Positions 1 through 12,307 of a DNA stretch of 64,000 bases are shown here, in pieces. Origin of the DNA: Epiperipatus broadwayi. Taxonomy: Eukaryota > Onychophora > Udeonychophora > Euonychophora > Peripatidae. Under the pieces are notes generated by a model, which worked only from the letters and a program-made list of their open reading frames with translations, was not told the DNA's origin and ran no database searches. The stretch covers positions 1,983,911 to 2,047,910 of the forward strand of contig JAQFVV010012441.1 in assembly GCA_028023455.1 (NCBI GenBank), in the 5' to 3' direction. The number at the start of each line of letters is the position of its first letter. Positions within the stretch are counted from its first letter, which is position 1. The position numbers were made by a program, and so were the translations under genes.

Positions 1-811
1 GACCTTGATTTTATTATAGGATTATAACTGTGATAAATTAGAAAAACAAGACATCATCTTTAACCATTAGAAAATTCCTGGAAGGTGAAGTCTTTTTCGA
101 CTGTAATACAGTTTCTCTGATAGTAGCTTCTTTTTCATAATCACTCATATTTATCTATTGTTCCATCTCACATATGGTTTCTTTCTGATCTTTTAAACAT
201 TTTTGAGATCCAATTAAAGATTTCAAATATCTAGTCTACTGTCATCTTTTTTGGTAATATGTTCAGTTTTTCATTTATGCCTTTTATTTTTTTTAGTGAT
301 GTTACTCATAATATGTTTATTCTCTATCTTAAGTATTTTGCTTCTTTTTATTTTATTTTTTTACATTCATTTCTATATAATTTGCTTTGTGGTATAAACT
401 TCCATGTTGCTTTTATAAGTATTGAGCATTCAGGTTTTTTTTTAATTCACATTAAATATTGATGAAACTTAATTATTAGAAAGTACTCTTTTCAAATATA
501 GTCATATTTCCTTTTTAATATTATTTCAACAAAAGACATTCTATTCAAGCTTAATTTTATGATTAATTTTATTTCATTGTTTCTTTTGTATTAATAATTT
601 GACTAAAGTATCTGTAATTAATAACTTTTTCCATTTCTTTATTATCAATCTTTATTTGTTTTCTCTTTTATAAAAGCCATTGAACGTTTTAGCCTTTATC
701 GTTATTTCATTTATTGCTTTCATGTGATAGATTTGTGAAAATATCATTGTTAATCTAAATAAACAATTTTCATTTATTTTTATTTACTTAGCTTTATTTA
801 GTATTTTTTTT
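1..811. other. AT-rich sequence, no recognised feature
   Basis: T-rich non-coding sequence. The only open frame, about 67 codons near 259-462, is low-complexity Phe/Ile/Tyr-rich with no family resemblance. No RNA gene or repeat boundary was recognised. Confidence 0.5.
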
Positions 812-902
812 ATGTGTCAAAGCGTCGGACGAGAGGCGAATCCGTGAACACGGGACAACTGCTTGTAAAGCAGCTGTGCTGACCACTCGGCCACCAACAC
901 TT
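812..902 (-). repeat. tRNA-derived SINE, copy 1
   Basis: On the minus strand this reads as a tRNA-like head with an A-box-like TGGCCGAGTGGT, then a cloverleaf-length segment ending in a GACGCTTTGACA tail. The same head and tail occur at 3868-3958 on the plus strand, so it is a dispersed repeat and not a functional tRNA gene. The B-box region is degraded compared with the second copy. A possible target duplication TAGTATTTT lies at 799-807 and 906-914. The head resembles a class II (Ser/Leu-type) tRNA, but the parent tRNA is uncertain. Confidence 0.75.
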
Positions 903-2064
903 GACTAGTATTTTCTTTTTTAATTATCAAAATACGTTGTAAAACTATTCTAAAAATTTTTGGAGATATGAAATCATTTTATGTACATTGTTATTAAAAT
1001 TCATCTTCTTCCTAACTCATATAATCTATCACATGTTTTTCGATTTTAATAAAATTCTTTAAAATTTGACAAAATCCTGGGTATACGTATTGATAATTCT
1101 GGGGCGAGTTTATAGAAGCAAATGTTTTCATAACCTATAAGTCTAGCGCAAACGGATATCTGAATGAATTTGAACTGCTGCTCTAAAATCACTTTTATTA
1201 TAGTTTAATCTTTTAATCGTTTGAATGCAAATTCATCTCAATGAATTGTAATAATCTTAAATAAAGATCTTGTATAGAATTGATAGAAAACTGTTAAGGT
1301 TGCAATTTTTAATATCTTTCACTTTCTTAAATCCTTATTTACTATTTAAATACAAACATATTTTTACTTTAAATATTGAAAGGTATTAATAAAATTATTT
1401 GGTAAAACAAATTTCATGGTTGAATTTTAAATGTTATTTCAATTGCACGTTTCTAATTACTGAAGACATACATAAAGATAGCAGCCATTTATAAACGAGT
1501 ATGCCATTCCAACATCAAACAAAAAAACGAAACGAAAGAGAAGGAAAAAATTGCTCATGAGTTTTGCAACGACTATGCAAACTACAAATATGTCCATATG
1601 TAGAACATACTTGTCCATTTTTCTGTTTGACATTTGCATGCTGCCTTTTGATTTTTTCAAGAGAAAATTTTTCTTTCAAAAATAACTATAACTTTCGAAT
1701 ATATTCTATTTTCTGATATATATATATGCCCAATAGAAATAATAAAAGATTACATTTTATTAGAATGTTTTTCAGATATTCCTTATAACTTTAGATTGAA
1801 TTTCTCTCTCTCTCTCATGAAATCCATGTTCAAGTTTGATGTAAAAACCCTTTCAGGAAGTCTTTCCTTGTTCATTTGTTTTACAAATTCAAACCAGTAA
1901 GGTACGATTGGATAATAGTGGAACATATCCAGCAAGTTAAAGAACATATTGAACATAGAGATTGGTTTTTGTGATCTTACCATTGTCTTTTTTATATTTT
2001 ACAATGAAAATTATTTTTATACAGTATGAGAAATATATCATCCAATTTATCATATCAACTCTAA
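903..2064. other. Non-coding, short TC microsatellite
   Basis: No gene recognised. A short TC dinucleotide run lies near 1803-1817. The small open frames at 1457-1660 and 1783-1983 (minus) have no recognisable domain. Confidence 0.5.
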
Positions 2065-2533
2065 CATCACATGATCACATTTCCTGTATGGAGAGTTTTG
2101 CTCTGTTTACCATCAACTCTAACATATAAAATAATTTTATTAAAAAAATAAATAGTTATCAGATTCAACAATCTAAGATAAATTCCAATTATATCTAGAT
2201 AGGCAAATCATTATATGAAAACAGGCAAAACTCTCTATACATATTGCCACTCAGTGCAAGCCAGAGTAATCAATGGATGCCAGAAGGCTTGTGCATGAAA
2301 TTCCCATCTAGTGCCTACTCATCCAATATCCCAAGGCTCCTCACTGATGAAAGCCACAAGCCAGAAACTAGTCTGGAATATTGGATGAGTAGATACTAGA
2401 TGGGGATTTTATGCACAAGCCTTCTGGCATCCATTGATTACTCTGGCTTGCACTGAGTGGCAATATGTATAGAGAGTTTTGCATGTTTTAATAACAGTTA
2501 AGAGCAAGCATAAAAAATAGTGATCATGTGATG
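2065..2533 (+). mobile_element. Foldback element of the HHR-B family
   Basis: The outer ends are inverted: CATCACATGATCAC at 2065-2078 and GTGATCATGTGATG at 2520-2533. Inside lies a long imperfect palindrome, with arms at about 2225-2331 and 2375-2482. The spacer between the arms holds a hammerhead-like fold (separate entry). A related one-armed copy with the same right arm is at 30.84-31.06 kb, and the same outer end motif recurs at 30.48 and 30.59 kb. There is no coding capacity, so mobilisation would have to be in trans. It could be a MITE-like DNA element or a hammerhead retroelement duplicated in inverted orientation; the sequence alone does not decide. Confidence 0.7.
2331..2386 (+). 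ncRNA. Hammerhead-like ribozyme fold, HHR-B copy 1 (decayed)
   Basis: Core CTGATGA is at 2344-2350 and GAAA at 2364-2367. They are separated by AAGCCACAAGCCA, which keeps only part of the GGC/GCC stem II seen in the copy at 30.86 kb. GAAA is followed by C-TA-GTC, giving a minimal stem III and a GUC triplet whose cleavage would fall after 2373. The inner stem I has lost pairs relative to the other copy (two G-to-A differences after the triplet), so this copy is probably weak or inactive. Confidence 0.5.
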
Positions 2534-3847
2534 TTTATTGCTTCAAATCGTTATATAAGAATATTATCTGTTTAATATATTCATAAAAGTTATAAAGTTA
2601 TAAAATAAGTTTATAATTAAAAATATATATACAAAATATCTTTTCAAAAATTTTACAAGATAAAACAAATTTAATACCATACAAAGGTTTGGCAAAAAAA
2701 AAAATGGGAGTTGGAAAAACTTATCCCAGTATTTTACATTTTGTACTACTATTCTCTTGTGATCGAATAAAGTGATATTTTCTTATAGCAAAAGTTTGTT
2801 AAAGTTATGAGACTATAAAAACTGAATATATACTTAAATGAGATGAGAGGATAGATTATGTAATACAGAAGTAGCAAAGAAAATTTTATTTTTTATTTAT
2901 CTATTTTTTTATCGTTTTTATTTTGATTTATTTATTACTAAGTTTATTTGATAAATTGTATAATTGAATTAAAATTTTTATATTTCGTATATAATTTATG
3001 GTGCCTAAAATTTTATTAATATTTTTATTCTAATTAGGCTAGTTTTTGCAAGCAATATTCTAATATAAAGCTTACTATTAGAAATATTATTAAATTTTGA
3101 TAATACATTGATGAATTTTCAAAATGGCATCTTTTAATAAAATAATTTTATATAAAATAAGGGCTACTCGTAATTTAATATTCAAGTATATATAATTCAC
3201 TGAACAAGGGTCTTACTTATAATTCAATATTCAAGTTCAGATAAATTTAATTATATTTAGCTGATAATCAGTTGTAATCAATGAGATATAAATCTCTAAC
3301 ATATCAGATGATACTATGCCAAGTTGAAATATATACATAATGTGAAAATATTGGTCTGTTTACTTTAATATTGGAAACAATTAATAATCTTGAAGTATGT
3401 AATTGCAATATAGTGCAATAAAATTTTCCTATATGTATTTATTTATTGGCTGATAAATGCAAGATCACAAATGAGATTTTCCACATCCCAAAAATGAAAT
3501 TTTTTAGATGGTTATGGCACTTCTGAAATCCTATGCCATTTCTGTTTTCTTTTATTGGTCAGATCAATTCATAGAATTAACTTCAGAAACAAAGACTTAC
3601 ATTTGTGCTAATGGAAGAGTAGTTCATCAGCCATTTAATCAAATATAAAATTAACAAAATATGAACACACACTAAATAAAACATGGATTCTGGAAAACAT
3701 TGACCAATATAACTAAGAATATTAATAAAAACTGAAGTTAATTAAAATCCATGGAATATGAATAAAGTTATTGATGGAAAAAATATTGTTCAAAATTTCC
3801 CAATCACTGAATATTGAAAGTAATGAGAGAAAAAAAATTCTAGCATT
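2534..3847. other. AT-rich sequence, no recognised feature
   Basis: Nothing coding or repetitive was recognised apart from simple A/T runs. Confidence 0.5.
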
Positions 3848-3978
3848 AAATAGATTTTATAATTTAATCAAGAATTGGTGGCCGAGTGGTTAGCACAGCA
3901 GCCTTACAAGCAGTTGTCCCAGGGTTCACTTCCCAGCAGACGCTTTGACACATAATAAAAATAGATTTTATAATTTAA
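3848..3978 (+). repeat. tRNA-derived SINE, copy 2, with 20 bp target duplication
   Basis: The insert (3868-3958) begins near the A-box motif TGGCCGAGTGGTTAG and has a B-box GGTTCACTTCC about 40 bases on, then the tail GACGCTTTGACA and an A-rich end. It is flanked by a perfect 20 bp direct repeat, AAATAGATTTTATAATTTAA, at 3848-3867 and 3959-3978. This is the mark of retroposition primed by a LINE-type endonuclease. It is the better preserved of two copies in the window (the other is at 812-902, minus strand). Confidence 0.9.
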
Positions 3979-6254
3979 GATAAAGAATACTCTGAATAAA
4001 GTGCATAGTGATTGTCCTAAAAAATTAATGATATTAAAATATTTTTTACAATAAAAATTGTTAGTTTGATGACCATCATATATTTTAACACAAAAAAGTT
4101 TTTGGTAAACTTCAAACAATACAGCAAAGAATAGAGCAGACCTATATTTTTTCCAAACATTTGGAAATCAATGTAATTTAAAGCATATACATATAGTTTT
4201 TCATCAAATATTTTTAAATAATCACATTTTGTCTATTAATATATATATAACCTATTAAACACACATTCAGACATACAGATATATAAACCTTTTCCAACAG
4301 ATAATATTATGTAATAGACTAGATTAACATTTCCACAATGGTTTGTTGAATGAGTGAAATACTCTCAATCCAAAGCATGAGATAAAGTCTTTTGAAAAGA
4401 TAAGAATGGACCATCTTATCTTTTTTACCTAAGTTTATTTACATAGGCAAATCTAAAACACTTTGGAAGGAAAACAAGATCTTAAACTGAGTATATTACT
4501 TTTTTAAAGGTATATTTCAAAATGCCATTTGCGACAATTTTCAATGTACAGCTTGTCAATATCAAATCATATTACAAAATATGTAAATATAAACTTTTCT
4601 CAGTGATTAATATTATGTAACATACTACATGAATACCCCAATACTGGTTTATATATATATCATATTCAAAAAAATATATATGCAAACACGTGTAAGCGAA
4701 AGATAAATAACTAGTCACTCTAATCAGTGCAAAGAAAGAAACTGCCAACTATCTTAACACTATTCATATTTGTTCTATAACTGGAAACTTTTTAGGGATT
4801 TGTAGATATTAGATATTAACTTCTTTTGACACATGTATAGGTGACATATAATATTAAAATTTGAAATGAGACAATCTATTAAAAAATTTTAAAAAATCAA
4901 ACTCCTAGAAAAATTCTGTAAAATCACTTTTCCTTTATTCTTGCTAATAACTTCCTATTTGCTATTTGTAGTTGTTTACTTATTTGAGTTTTAACATGAG
5001 CAGAAATAAATTTTCTCATATTAGAAAAAGCATCTGGAATGTAAACGATTTCACCCTAATAAAAATACTTCTTAGATGAGCCACTTCTGCAAATATCTGA
5101 GTCTGCAAGAATATATAGATCGCATGAGTTGTTAAAATAAGAAATTATATATATATAAAGTTATAAAATTCTATATTCAATATGTAAAAGAAATTAGAAG
5201 TGACTGACATATTACTGTTGGCAACAATAATACAGCAAGCAACCAACTAAGTTGATTTACACATACTGTAAACTGCATGAAATTACAACAAACACTGATG
5301 AATACAGATTTTAGAGCATAAAGAATAAACAAATGCTATAAATAAATATAATATTTAATTATTAAATAATAAATAGCAATAATTGTATACATAAGGTGAT
5401 ATTTATAACTTCGTTTATGAATTTTGGAAAAAAAATATGCAAATATTTATAAAAAATAAAAATTATTATTAAAGTCATTACAATATACTGACATGATCCA
5501 AATACCAATATTAATACAACTATTTTAATTGTGAATTTTTTATTTAAGCCTTCAGTAATGGAAAAACTAAACATATCTCTACTTGTAAGAGATTTTGATA
5601 TAATATTAACATTAGCATAAATAAACATTTGTACTTTAAATATTTAAAACAAACAGCTCATACTTTTACCCAGGGTTTTTAAGCAATAATAATTTTGTAA
5701 TATACATTAGTTAAATTAATATTTACTAAGGCAATAAACATTTAAGCATGTGCGCTTGAAAATACGAAGGTAGGGACATCTACAGGTCTTAACCACAGTG
5801 CATTAAGGAATATATCTATTAAAAATACTTCTTTCTTTGTTTCAAATTTCTTTTAGCGGTGGGCTTTATCATATTTCAAAGTCTAAAATAAATAGTTGAC
5901 AATAATTCATTTTTACTTTATTGTAAAAATTTTTGTTCTAGTTCAAAATCTAGAGATAACAAATTTAGTGCACAGTAGATAATAAGAAATAATAAAAAAA
6001 AAATATTAGTAAATAATTCCAAAAAGAGTTTTCTTAGCTAATTACTATTTTAAAAACAGTGTATTGTACTGTTAAGAGCTTGTCATTTTTATGTTGGTCC
6101 TTTTGGATTGATTTCCACTCTTTTCTTTTTACAATTGCTAGAATTTGTATGTTTATCAGTTTTGTTTTTCTTCTTTCCATACATAGCTGACTGGCTTTTA
6201 ATTTCTACTTAATTTTAGTTAACTCACCTGATTTAAACCTCTTTATATATATAA
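3979..6254. other. AT-rich sequence, no recognised feature
   Basis: No gene, RNA or repeat boundary recognised. The open frames at 3904-4119 and 5362-5628 (minus) are low complexity. Confidence 0.5.
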
Positions 6255-6575
6255 TCAGAGGAGACCTGAACCCAGACTCAAGTTCCCATCAATCCTCCAC
6301 TCCATCTTACAACCAATACACATGACCACATATATATGAAAAAGATAAATGATCTCCAATATACATATTTGGTGCTGAGTCAGCACTCATCAATTTGTGT
6401 AGATAGATCATCATCTCTCTCTCACACACACACATATAATCAGTGCTCAGTTTATATTAAGATAGCACGTCTTCAAACTTTAATTGATAGGCTTCAATCT
6501 TCTCTACTCTCCAACTCTTTAGCCATCCATATTATTGAAAATTTGATGATGGCATGTTCAAAGCCCTTGTTTTGC
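6255..6575 (-). repeat. HHR-A element, copy 1 (minus), tandem with copy 2
   Basis: Read on the minus strand, the order is a conserved body (from about 6575 down), then the hammerhead region, then the tRNA-like end. The hammerhead core is decayed: TTGATGA in place of CTGATGA (plus-strand 6387-6393), and CAAA in place of GAAA. Stem II is still perfect on sequence (GTGCT/AGCAC type). A second copy lies about 365 bases further on in the same orientation, so the two form a head-to-tail pair. Confidence 0.8.
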
Positions 6576-6645
6576 CAATTTTGTTGTCATACCAATGTTG
6601 ACTGCAAATCAATATGCTTCCTCATATGTATGATTAACTTTCAAA

Positions 6646-6905
6646 CTGCCTTCAGTCAACCAATCCATCTTGTACAATTAATACACATGACCACACATAT
6701 ATGAAAAATATAAATCATCTCCAATATATGTATTTCTTGCTGACCCAGCACTTATTAGTTGGCCCAAATCATCATCTCCTACACAGATGTATAATTAGTG
6801 TTTCACTTATATTAAGATAGCAATGCTTCAAACTTTAATAGACAAGCTTCAATCTTCTCCACTCTCCAATTCTTCAGCCATTCATATCTTTGAAAATCTA
6901 TATAT
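6646..6905 (-). repeat. HHR-A element, copy 2 (minus)
   Basis: Same layout as copy 1. The core reads CTAATAA (plus-strand 6752-6758), two G-to-A changes from CTGATGA. GAAA and the ATACATAT-type stem III are kept. The body end is truncated near 6905. Confidence 0.8.
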
Positions 6906-6954
6906 TATTTAGATACCAGTATATTGTCTATACTGAACTTAATGTAATTAGAAG

Positions 6955-7112
6955 AAATTTGAATTCAGACTTTCAAGCTCTCTACAGCTATCCACTCCAT
7001 CTTATACCTTTATCTTTTTTACATGTATGTGGTCATGGTTATTGATTGTATACGATCGAGTGGATAGTTGTAGAGAGGTTGATAGTCTGAGTTCAAATAC
7101 CTTTTAATAGAT
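6955..7112. repeat. HHR-A tRNA-like ends in inverted pair
   Basis: A minus-strand tRNA-like end at about 6958-7010 faces a plus-strand one at about 7020-7112. Both carry the recognisable 'gagtggatagttgtagaga' segment and the B-box-like AGTTCAAAT or its complement. The hammerhead parts are missing, so this is a truncated inverted dimer. Confidence 0.65.
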
Positions 7113-7499
7113 ATATAAGATTGTTTATGGAAAAAACAAAGAAAGAAAAAATAATCAAATGTTTTTTGTTTATACAAATGTTCCAAAAGTATTGCATTAA
7201 ATATCACAAACATGGAGATTAATTTAAAGTATTAATATATAATTAATAAATAATAATAGTCAAATGATATATTGATGGGAGGGGCATAATAACTTCAAAC
7301 AGCAGAAATGACAGAACTGGGCCATGTTAATGTTCTTTGAGCCCCAGAGTCTGCCACTTCACCACTGCATCAAAACACACAGGGTAAGAGAATTAGTCTT
7401 GGGGCTTAAAACAAATTCTGCTTGCAGAAATGAGGTTAGAAATATTACCAAATTCACCACTTCCTTTATTTTGCTATAATATCTTATATAAATGCAATT

Positions 7500-7735
7500 T
7501 ATTCACTGTATTTTAAAAACTTTTTAGCAAAAACTTTTTATTGTACTTATATGCATACACAATATTACATTTCGACTATCTTGCAATCTTCTTCAGAGCC
7601 ACTTTTACTTTAATTTTCTTCAAAAGCAGCTCTGAAAAATACGGCAGAACAGTCAAAATGTAAGATTGTGTATGCATATATGTACAATAAAAACGTTTGC
7701 CAAAAGTGTTTAAAGTATAATAAATAAATTGCATA
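7500..7735. repeat. Foldback with CTGAAGA-type tail
   Basis: Two inverted copies of about 100 bp face each other (about 7510-7600 and 7628-7725). Both contain GCATACACAATATTACAT or its complement. On the minus strand the left copy reads CTGAAGA (7590-7596 complement), a spacer, then GAAA (7570-7573 complement), the same arrangement as the Penelope-like 3' tails elsewhere in the window. The right copy is decayed. Confidence 0.6.
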
Positions 7736-8934
7736 TATATATAAGAAACAAGCTTAGTTAGGGGCATTTTGCTATGCTCAGTCTTATAATTACTTTGAAT
7801 AGTAAAGAAATAATATATTTTGTTTAAGAAGATATAAAACATACATTTGCAATTTTTTTTTTTTAAAAGATTATATAACAAGGATATTTTACATATTGTT
7901 CTATGAAGGAAGATATTTTATTTAAGAATATTGAAAACAAAACCATTTTGCTTATAAAGACTATTAAATTTAGATCCCCCCCCCCTCTCATGAATCCAGT
8001 TTAAACGTTCTATAATTATGTGATTAGATTGAACCAAGAAGATTATCTTTTTTCCAGGAAAGAAAAAAAAAAGTGTTATTTACCATTTTTCATTCTTTTT
8101 AATAAATTTTATAAAATAATTAGACCAAAAATAAATGCTTCAAATTGTGAAGAAACAAAAAAAGTAACCAAAAATATTCTTCCCTGATAATGTTAAGGAT
8201 TTGTGATTAAATAAACTGACATGGACCTCTTAGTTTACTCTATTTATGAATTATATCGTTGAGTTCAGGAGAGAAAATCTTTAAATGTAATACACTTTTA
8301 TATTTATCTGGTAATATCTTTTTATTTTCAAGATAGGATATAAACGTTTTTTCATAGAACCAAATGTAATTATTTTAATAGATATATTGTTATAGTATAA
8401 TTTTTGTTAAACAAAAATTGATTTCTCAGAAGGTTGATTTTCACAACTACATTCGAATAACATTCTATGGTAAAAAGAAATTTTGATGAATACACGTTTG
8501 ACCAAACATTTATATTTTACTCATAATTTCATTAACAAGTTACCTTTCATTCATGATTTTATTCAGGAATCATCATCTTTCATAAAGGTTTTACTTTATT
8601 TGCAGCCTTCTTATTTTCTTGTCATTTTGGATTAAACATATATTATTTTCATATTTTTTTATAATTTCAGAAGGGTCCTCATATAAATTCTGGATGTTTT
8701 GAATAATATTATTTTACAAACATTCAATCTCCCATATTGAATTGATAAGTAATTGTACTACTTTTTTATAGTTATTATTGAATTCTGGTATTTAACATTA
8801 TTCTTTTTTAACATTAGAATACTTGGGTATAATGTGTAATTGATATTAATTGATAAAGGAATGTGTTCCCTTCAAGATAATTGAATGGCTAACAGATTGG
8901 TGGACTCATTAAATGTCTACTTATAATATTAATA
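7736..8934. other. Non-coding, C homopolymer
   Basis: AT-rich sequence without a recognised gene. A run of C lies near 7976-7985, flanked by unrelated sequence. Confidence 0.5.
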
Positions 8935-9015
8935 TTATTTAAGTTCTTTATTATTTTACAATGCTTTTTATAACCCGTTAGATGTTTTCAATTGTCCCAG
9001 CAATCTTCTTCAGAA
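8935..9015 (-). repeat. CTGAAGA-type retroelement tail
   Basis: On the minus strand this reads CTGAAGAA, GATTG, a short loop, CAATT, then GAAAAC and a TATAAAAAGCATTGT end. The same tail, arranged as a foldback, occurs at 59.18-59.34 kb. It looks like a 3' end left by an otherwise lost element. Confidence 0.6.
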
Positions 9016-9434
9016 CTATTTTCAAATCTAAATATCTACTTAATGTAATTTATAATTTAATTGACTCATTCATTTTCTATGATTTGAACTCAGTTATATC
9101 TGAAATAATTGGCTCAATTTCATCACAATTCATTTACAAGATATGATTGAGGGTGTTTTAAAAAAATTAATCCAAGAGACAAAGAGAGTGACAATATTAA
9201 CATGGATTTGCATACTATTAAAATTCATTATGTCTCTAACATATTTATTGTGCTCATCTGTATTAGTTTTCTGAATTGGTTTTCTGTTATAAATTTTGAA
9301 AAAATATTATATATGAAGTGGAGATACTGCATCTTTTACATAGTAAAAACAAACAAAAAAAGATAATAAAAAAATCAATAGCAAACAATTCAATGGAGTA
9401 ACTAGAAATAATAGGGTAAAGAGTAACAACATAT

Positions 9435-10488
9435 CAGTCCACAAGAGGGAGCCAAGGACTCCAGTTAACACTGTTTCTGGCTCCCTGTTTCGTTCCCTTT
9501 TTTCTAGTTCAGGGAATTAAATTTCTCTAAAACTATCCCTATTAAAAAGAGGAGTTTTTTAGCTCTCTTTTTATATACAAGCTATATCAACAATGTAATC
9601 ACAAGTAAGCATAATTTCAACTTTTATAAAACCGCTATGTAAATATATGGCAGCCACTGAAATTACAAACGATTTTTACAGAAATTTTACCTTTTAATGA
9701 AAATTTTCATTTCACTTAATTTTGTTGAATGAATGAGAGAGTCCAGTTGTTGGGAGGACTCCCAGGGGTCTAAATCCTAGTTCTTTTGAGGGAGGAATCT
9801 GGGATGAGAGCGCTGTGGTGATCGTTACCAACATTGGTTTTTCTCATTCACAAGATAGAAAAAATAACGTTATTTATAGTGATTCTTTAACGTTATCATT
9901 ATGAGTGATTTTATCCATGTGTTATTGCAAAATAGGTCGCAGTTTGGCCTCATGATTCTAATTGCAAGTGATCCACCTTATTTAACTTTATTACTTCCAA
10001 TGTTGCTATTGATAGGGCTGGCCTTTTGCTGCTAGCCCTTTTGCTGCTCATGTGATTTTCATGATGGATTAGAATGGTTTTCAGCAGAGACATTTTGAAG
10101 CTTGGACTTTTTTCCCCTTGTTTTCCATAGGTTTTCCATAATTTTTCCAAAGTATTCAGGATTGCTCTCTTGTGAAGATATTCAAGGCCATTTGGAAGAA
10201 CTGAACAGTAGATTGATTTAGTCCATAGTTTATGTTATCTCCAAGTGTTTTCCTATTTCTCAACTTTCCCAATATTGTACTCCTAAAATACTATTCATAT
10301 TTGATTTCTAGACTCTACAAATAATTCCTAATTGTAACATTCATTTGTCTTAAAGGTTAGTACAAACCCTTTCCACATCCCTTTCACTATGTTGCTCCAG
10401 AATTTCATTTTTACCATTCTTTGTAAACCTCTTATTTAACTATATTTGTACCTTTTTTTTATGAATAAACTTTCATCACTGAGAAAAA
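9435..10488 (+). mobile_element. Retroposed 1.05 kb insertion, non-coding
   Basis: The segment is bounded by a 17 bp direct repeat, AAAGAGTAACAACATAT (9418-9434) and the same with one mismatch at 10489-10505. It ends in an AATAAA signal (10464-10469) followed about 15 bases later by a short A-run. These are the marks of a reverse-transcribed polyadenylated RNA. No significant open frame is present; the 66-codon minus frame at 9950-10150 has no family resemblance. The 5' end can form an 8 bp hairpin (AGGGAGCC and GGCTCCCT near 9446 and 9478). It may be a retrocopied non-coding RNA or 3' UTR, or a short element family. Confidence 0.75.
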
Positions 10489-10799
10489 AAAGAGTAACAG
10501 CATATGACTTATGAAGAAGTTTAATCCTTGGAAAAATCTCATATATTTAAAAAAAAAAAAAAAACACATTGCTGATATATGTTCTAGGTAATAAATTAGA
10601 CCACATTATTTTCTTTCTTTTTTTTAAGAATACAGTAGTCATACACATAATAAACATAAAGAATCAATCTTCTTATGGATGCTGGTTTATCATTCTTCAG
10701 ATTTCCTCATCTTTTATCTTATCTATGAATACATTTCTTCATAGACAATAACAATGCTACACTTGGTTCACTAATTGATGTTTTAAATATTGAATCCAA

Positions 10800-11215
10800 A
10801 TGAATATAATTATACTTCCTCATAAGATATGAATAAATAACACTCATACATCAGCAAGTGAAAAAAGAACAGAAGGAATTCGTCTATTCTTTTATTTTTC
10901 AGTCTCTATAAGCTTTAATTTGCTTACATTGCTGGAAATTCAGTGTGGAATTTATATGTTAGCCACAAATTTTAAAGTTGTAATTAATCAAAAGATAATA
11001 GAGACTGAAAGAAGCATAGCTTAATATATATGAAATCTAATGAAAGTAACTTCACCTCCCCATAAATTTTTGAATAAATAGTACTCTTATTGATTAGTAA
11101 ACAGTAAAGAATTGAGTGAATTGTTTTATTCTCTCAGCATATAATCTTTAAAAGTTTCATTTGATAACACTGATGAAAATTCAAAGTGAAAATTATATGT
11201 TATACGGATTTGAAA
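10800..11215 (+). repeat. Diverged direct repeat, two units of about 180 bp
   Basis: Units at about 10800-10985 and 11039-11215 align over their length, for example 'gaataaata', then 'agt/agc...aagaa', then 'ttttattctctcag'-type segments and 'ttatatgtta'. They are strongly diverged. Their origin is unknown. Confidence 0.5.
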
Positions 11216-12104
11216 GAAAGCATTTCATCATTTCAACTAAATTGAAACTAAATTGATTGCATATAGATGTGACATTTTGTAATATTTATTGTTTGGAAGT
11301 GATATACAGACCTTCATTGACTAAATATGAAAGTCATGAACAATAATTTCATTTATGTAGACATTCTATAAGATTCTAATAATATAATGGCAATATGAGA
11401 CCAATATGTATATTTTTCAGCTTTTTATATGGGATGTTTTTGAATATGCAATGGCCCAACTTCATCATGATAAACAATGAATGACAATAGTTTTTACAAA
11501 AAAAGTATTTTATTCTAAATTTAATTATAGTTTTCATAGGATAAGAAGCAGGCTGTGTGTTATAATAATTATCTCAAAATATTCTAAAGAGCAGCTATAT
11601 TGATTAGTCTCTTTGGTAGGATATAACAGGATAACATATGATATAAATCTTCAATTAGAAAAGATATTAAAATTCCTTCAAAGACAACATCCAATGCAGA
11701 AAAAAAGTTAAAGATAGTATCACAAGTTATGTTATAAGAAGTCTAAAGAACCAGTATAATAAATTTAAATATTGTTGATTTTAATAGATTGGTTTGTATA
11801 GTCATCACAATATACATTTTCAATTTCTTATTCTTTATCTTTCTATTTTTAATTTTTGTTGTTATTCTAATGCTATACTCACCTTATTCTTTTATAGTAA
11901 CTGATATCAAAATGAATGAATAAAAATCTGGTTATTTTTATGGGATTTTGTTAATTATTTATTGTTCTCTAATACAACTAAGCTATCTTAAATAAGAACA
12001 AATGTGTGACCTATATTATCTCATTATTTTACTACATCATATAAACTTGTATCTCACAATAGTTTAATTTTACTAGCAACACTTTTTTATATATTCAGTT
12101 AAAT
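11216..12104. other. AT-rich sequence, no recognised feature
   Basis: No gene or repeat boundary recognised. Confidence 0.5.
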
Positions 12105-12242
12105 TAATACATTATACAGGCTTAAACCTGCATTTATATATGTAATATATGTGGGATTCGAACTCAGACTTTCACACGACCCACTATTCTCAGTGCCATC
12201 TCATATTGCTGACCCACCTGACCACACACATGTTGAAAATAT

Positions 12243-12307
12243 AAATAATCACCAATATACATATTTCATGCTAAACCAGCAATCATCAGTTGGTCTAGAT
12301 TACTATC
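12243..12307 (-). ncRNA. Hammerhead ribozyme, HHR-A (minus)
   Basis: Minus-strand core: CTGATGA (complement of 12283-12289), stem II TTGCT/AGCAT around GGTTT, then GAAA (complement of 12264-12267). A minimal AU-rich stem III and the stem I strand follow. Stem I pairs ACCAA with TTGGT and AGTAATC with GATTATT, with a three-base bulge. All core nucleotides are present. The closing pair of stem II is T-T, which should weaken it. Confidence 0.75.

Noticed and set aside
3868-3940. Functional tRNA gene
   Set aside because: A 20 bp target duplication and a shared non-tRNA tail with the copy at 812-902 show it is a SINE.
5292-5310. CTGATGA near 5296
   Set aside because: No GAAA partner or pairing around it.
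11169-11200. CTGATGA followed by AAAA as a hammerhead
   Set aside because: No stem II, no stem I pairing; a chance word in AT-rich sequence.
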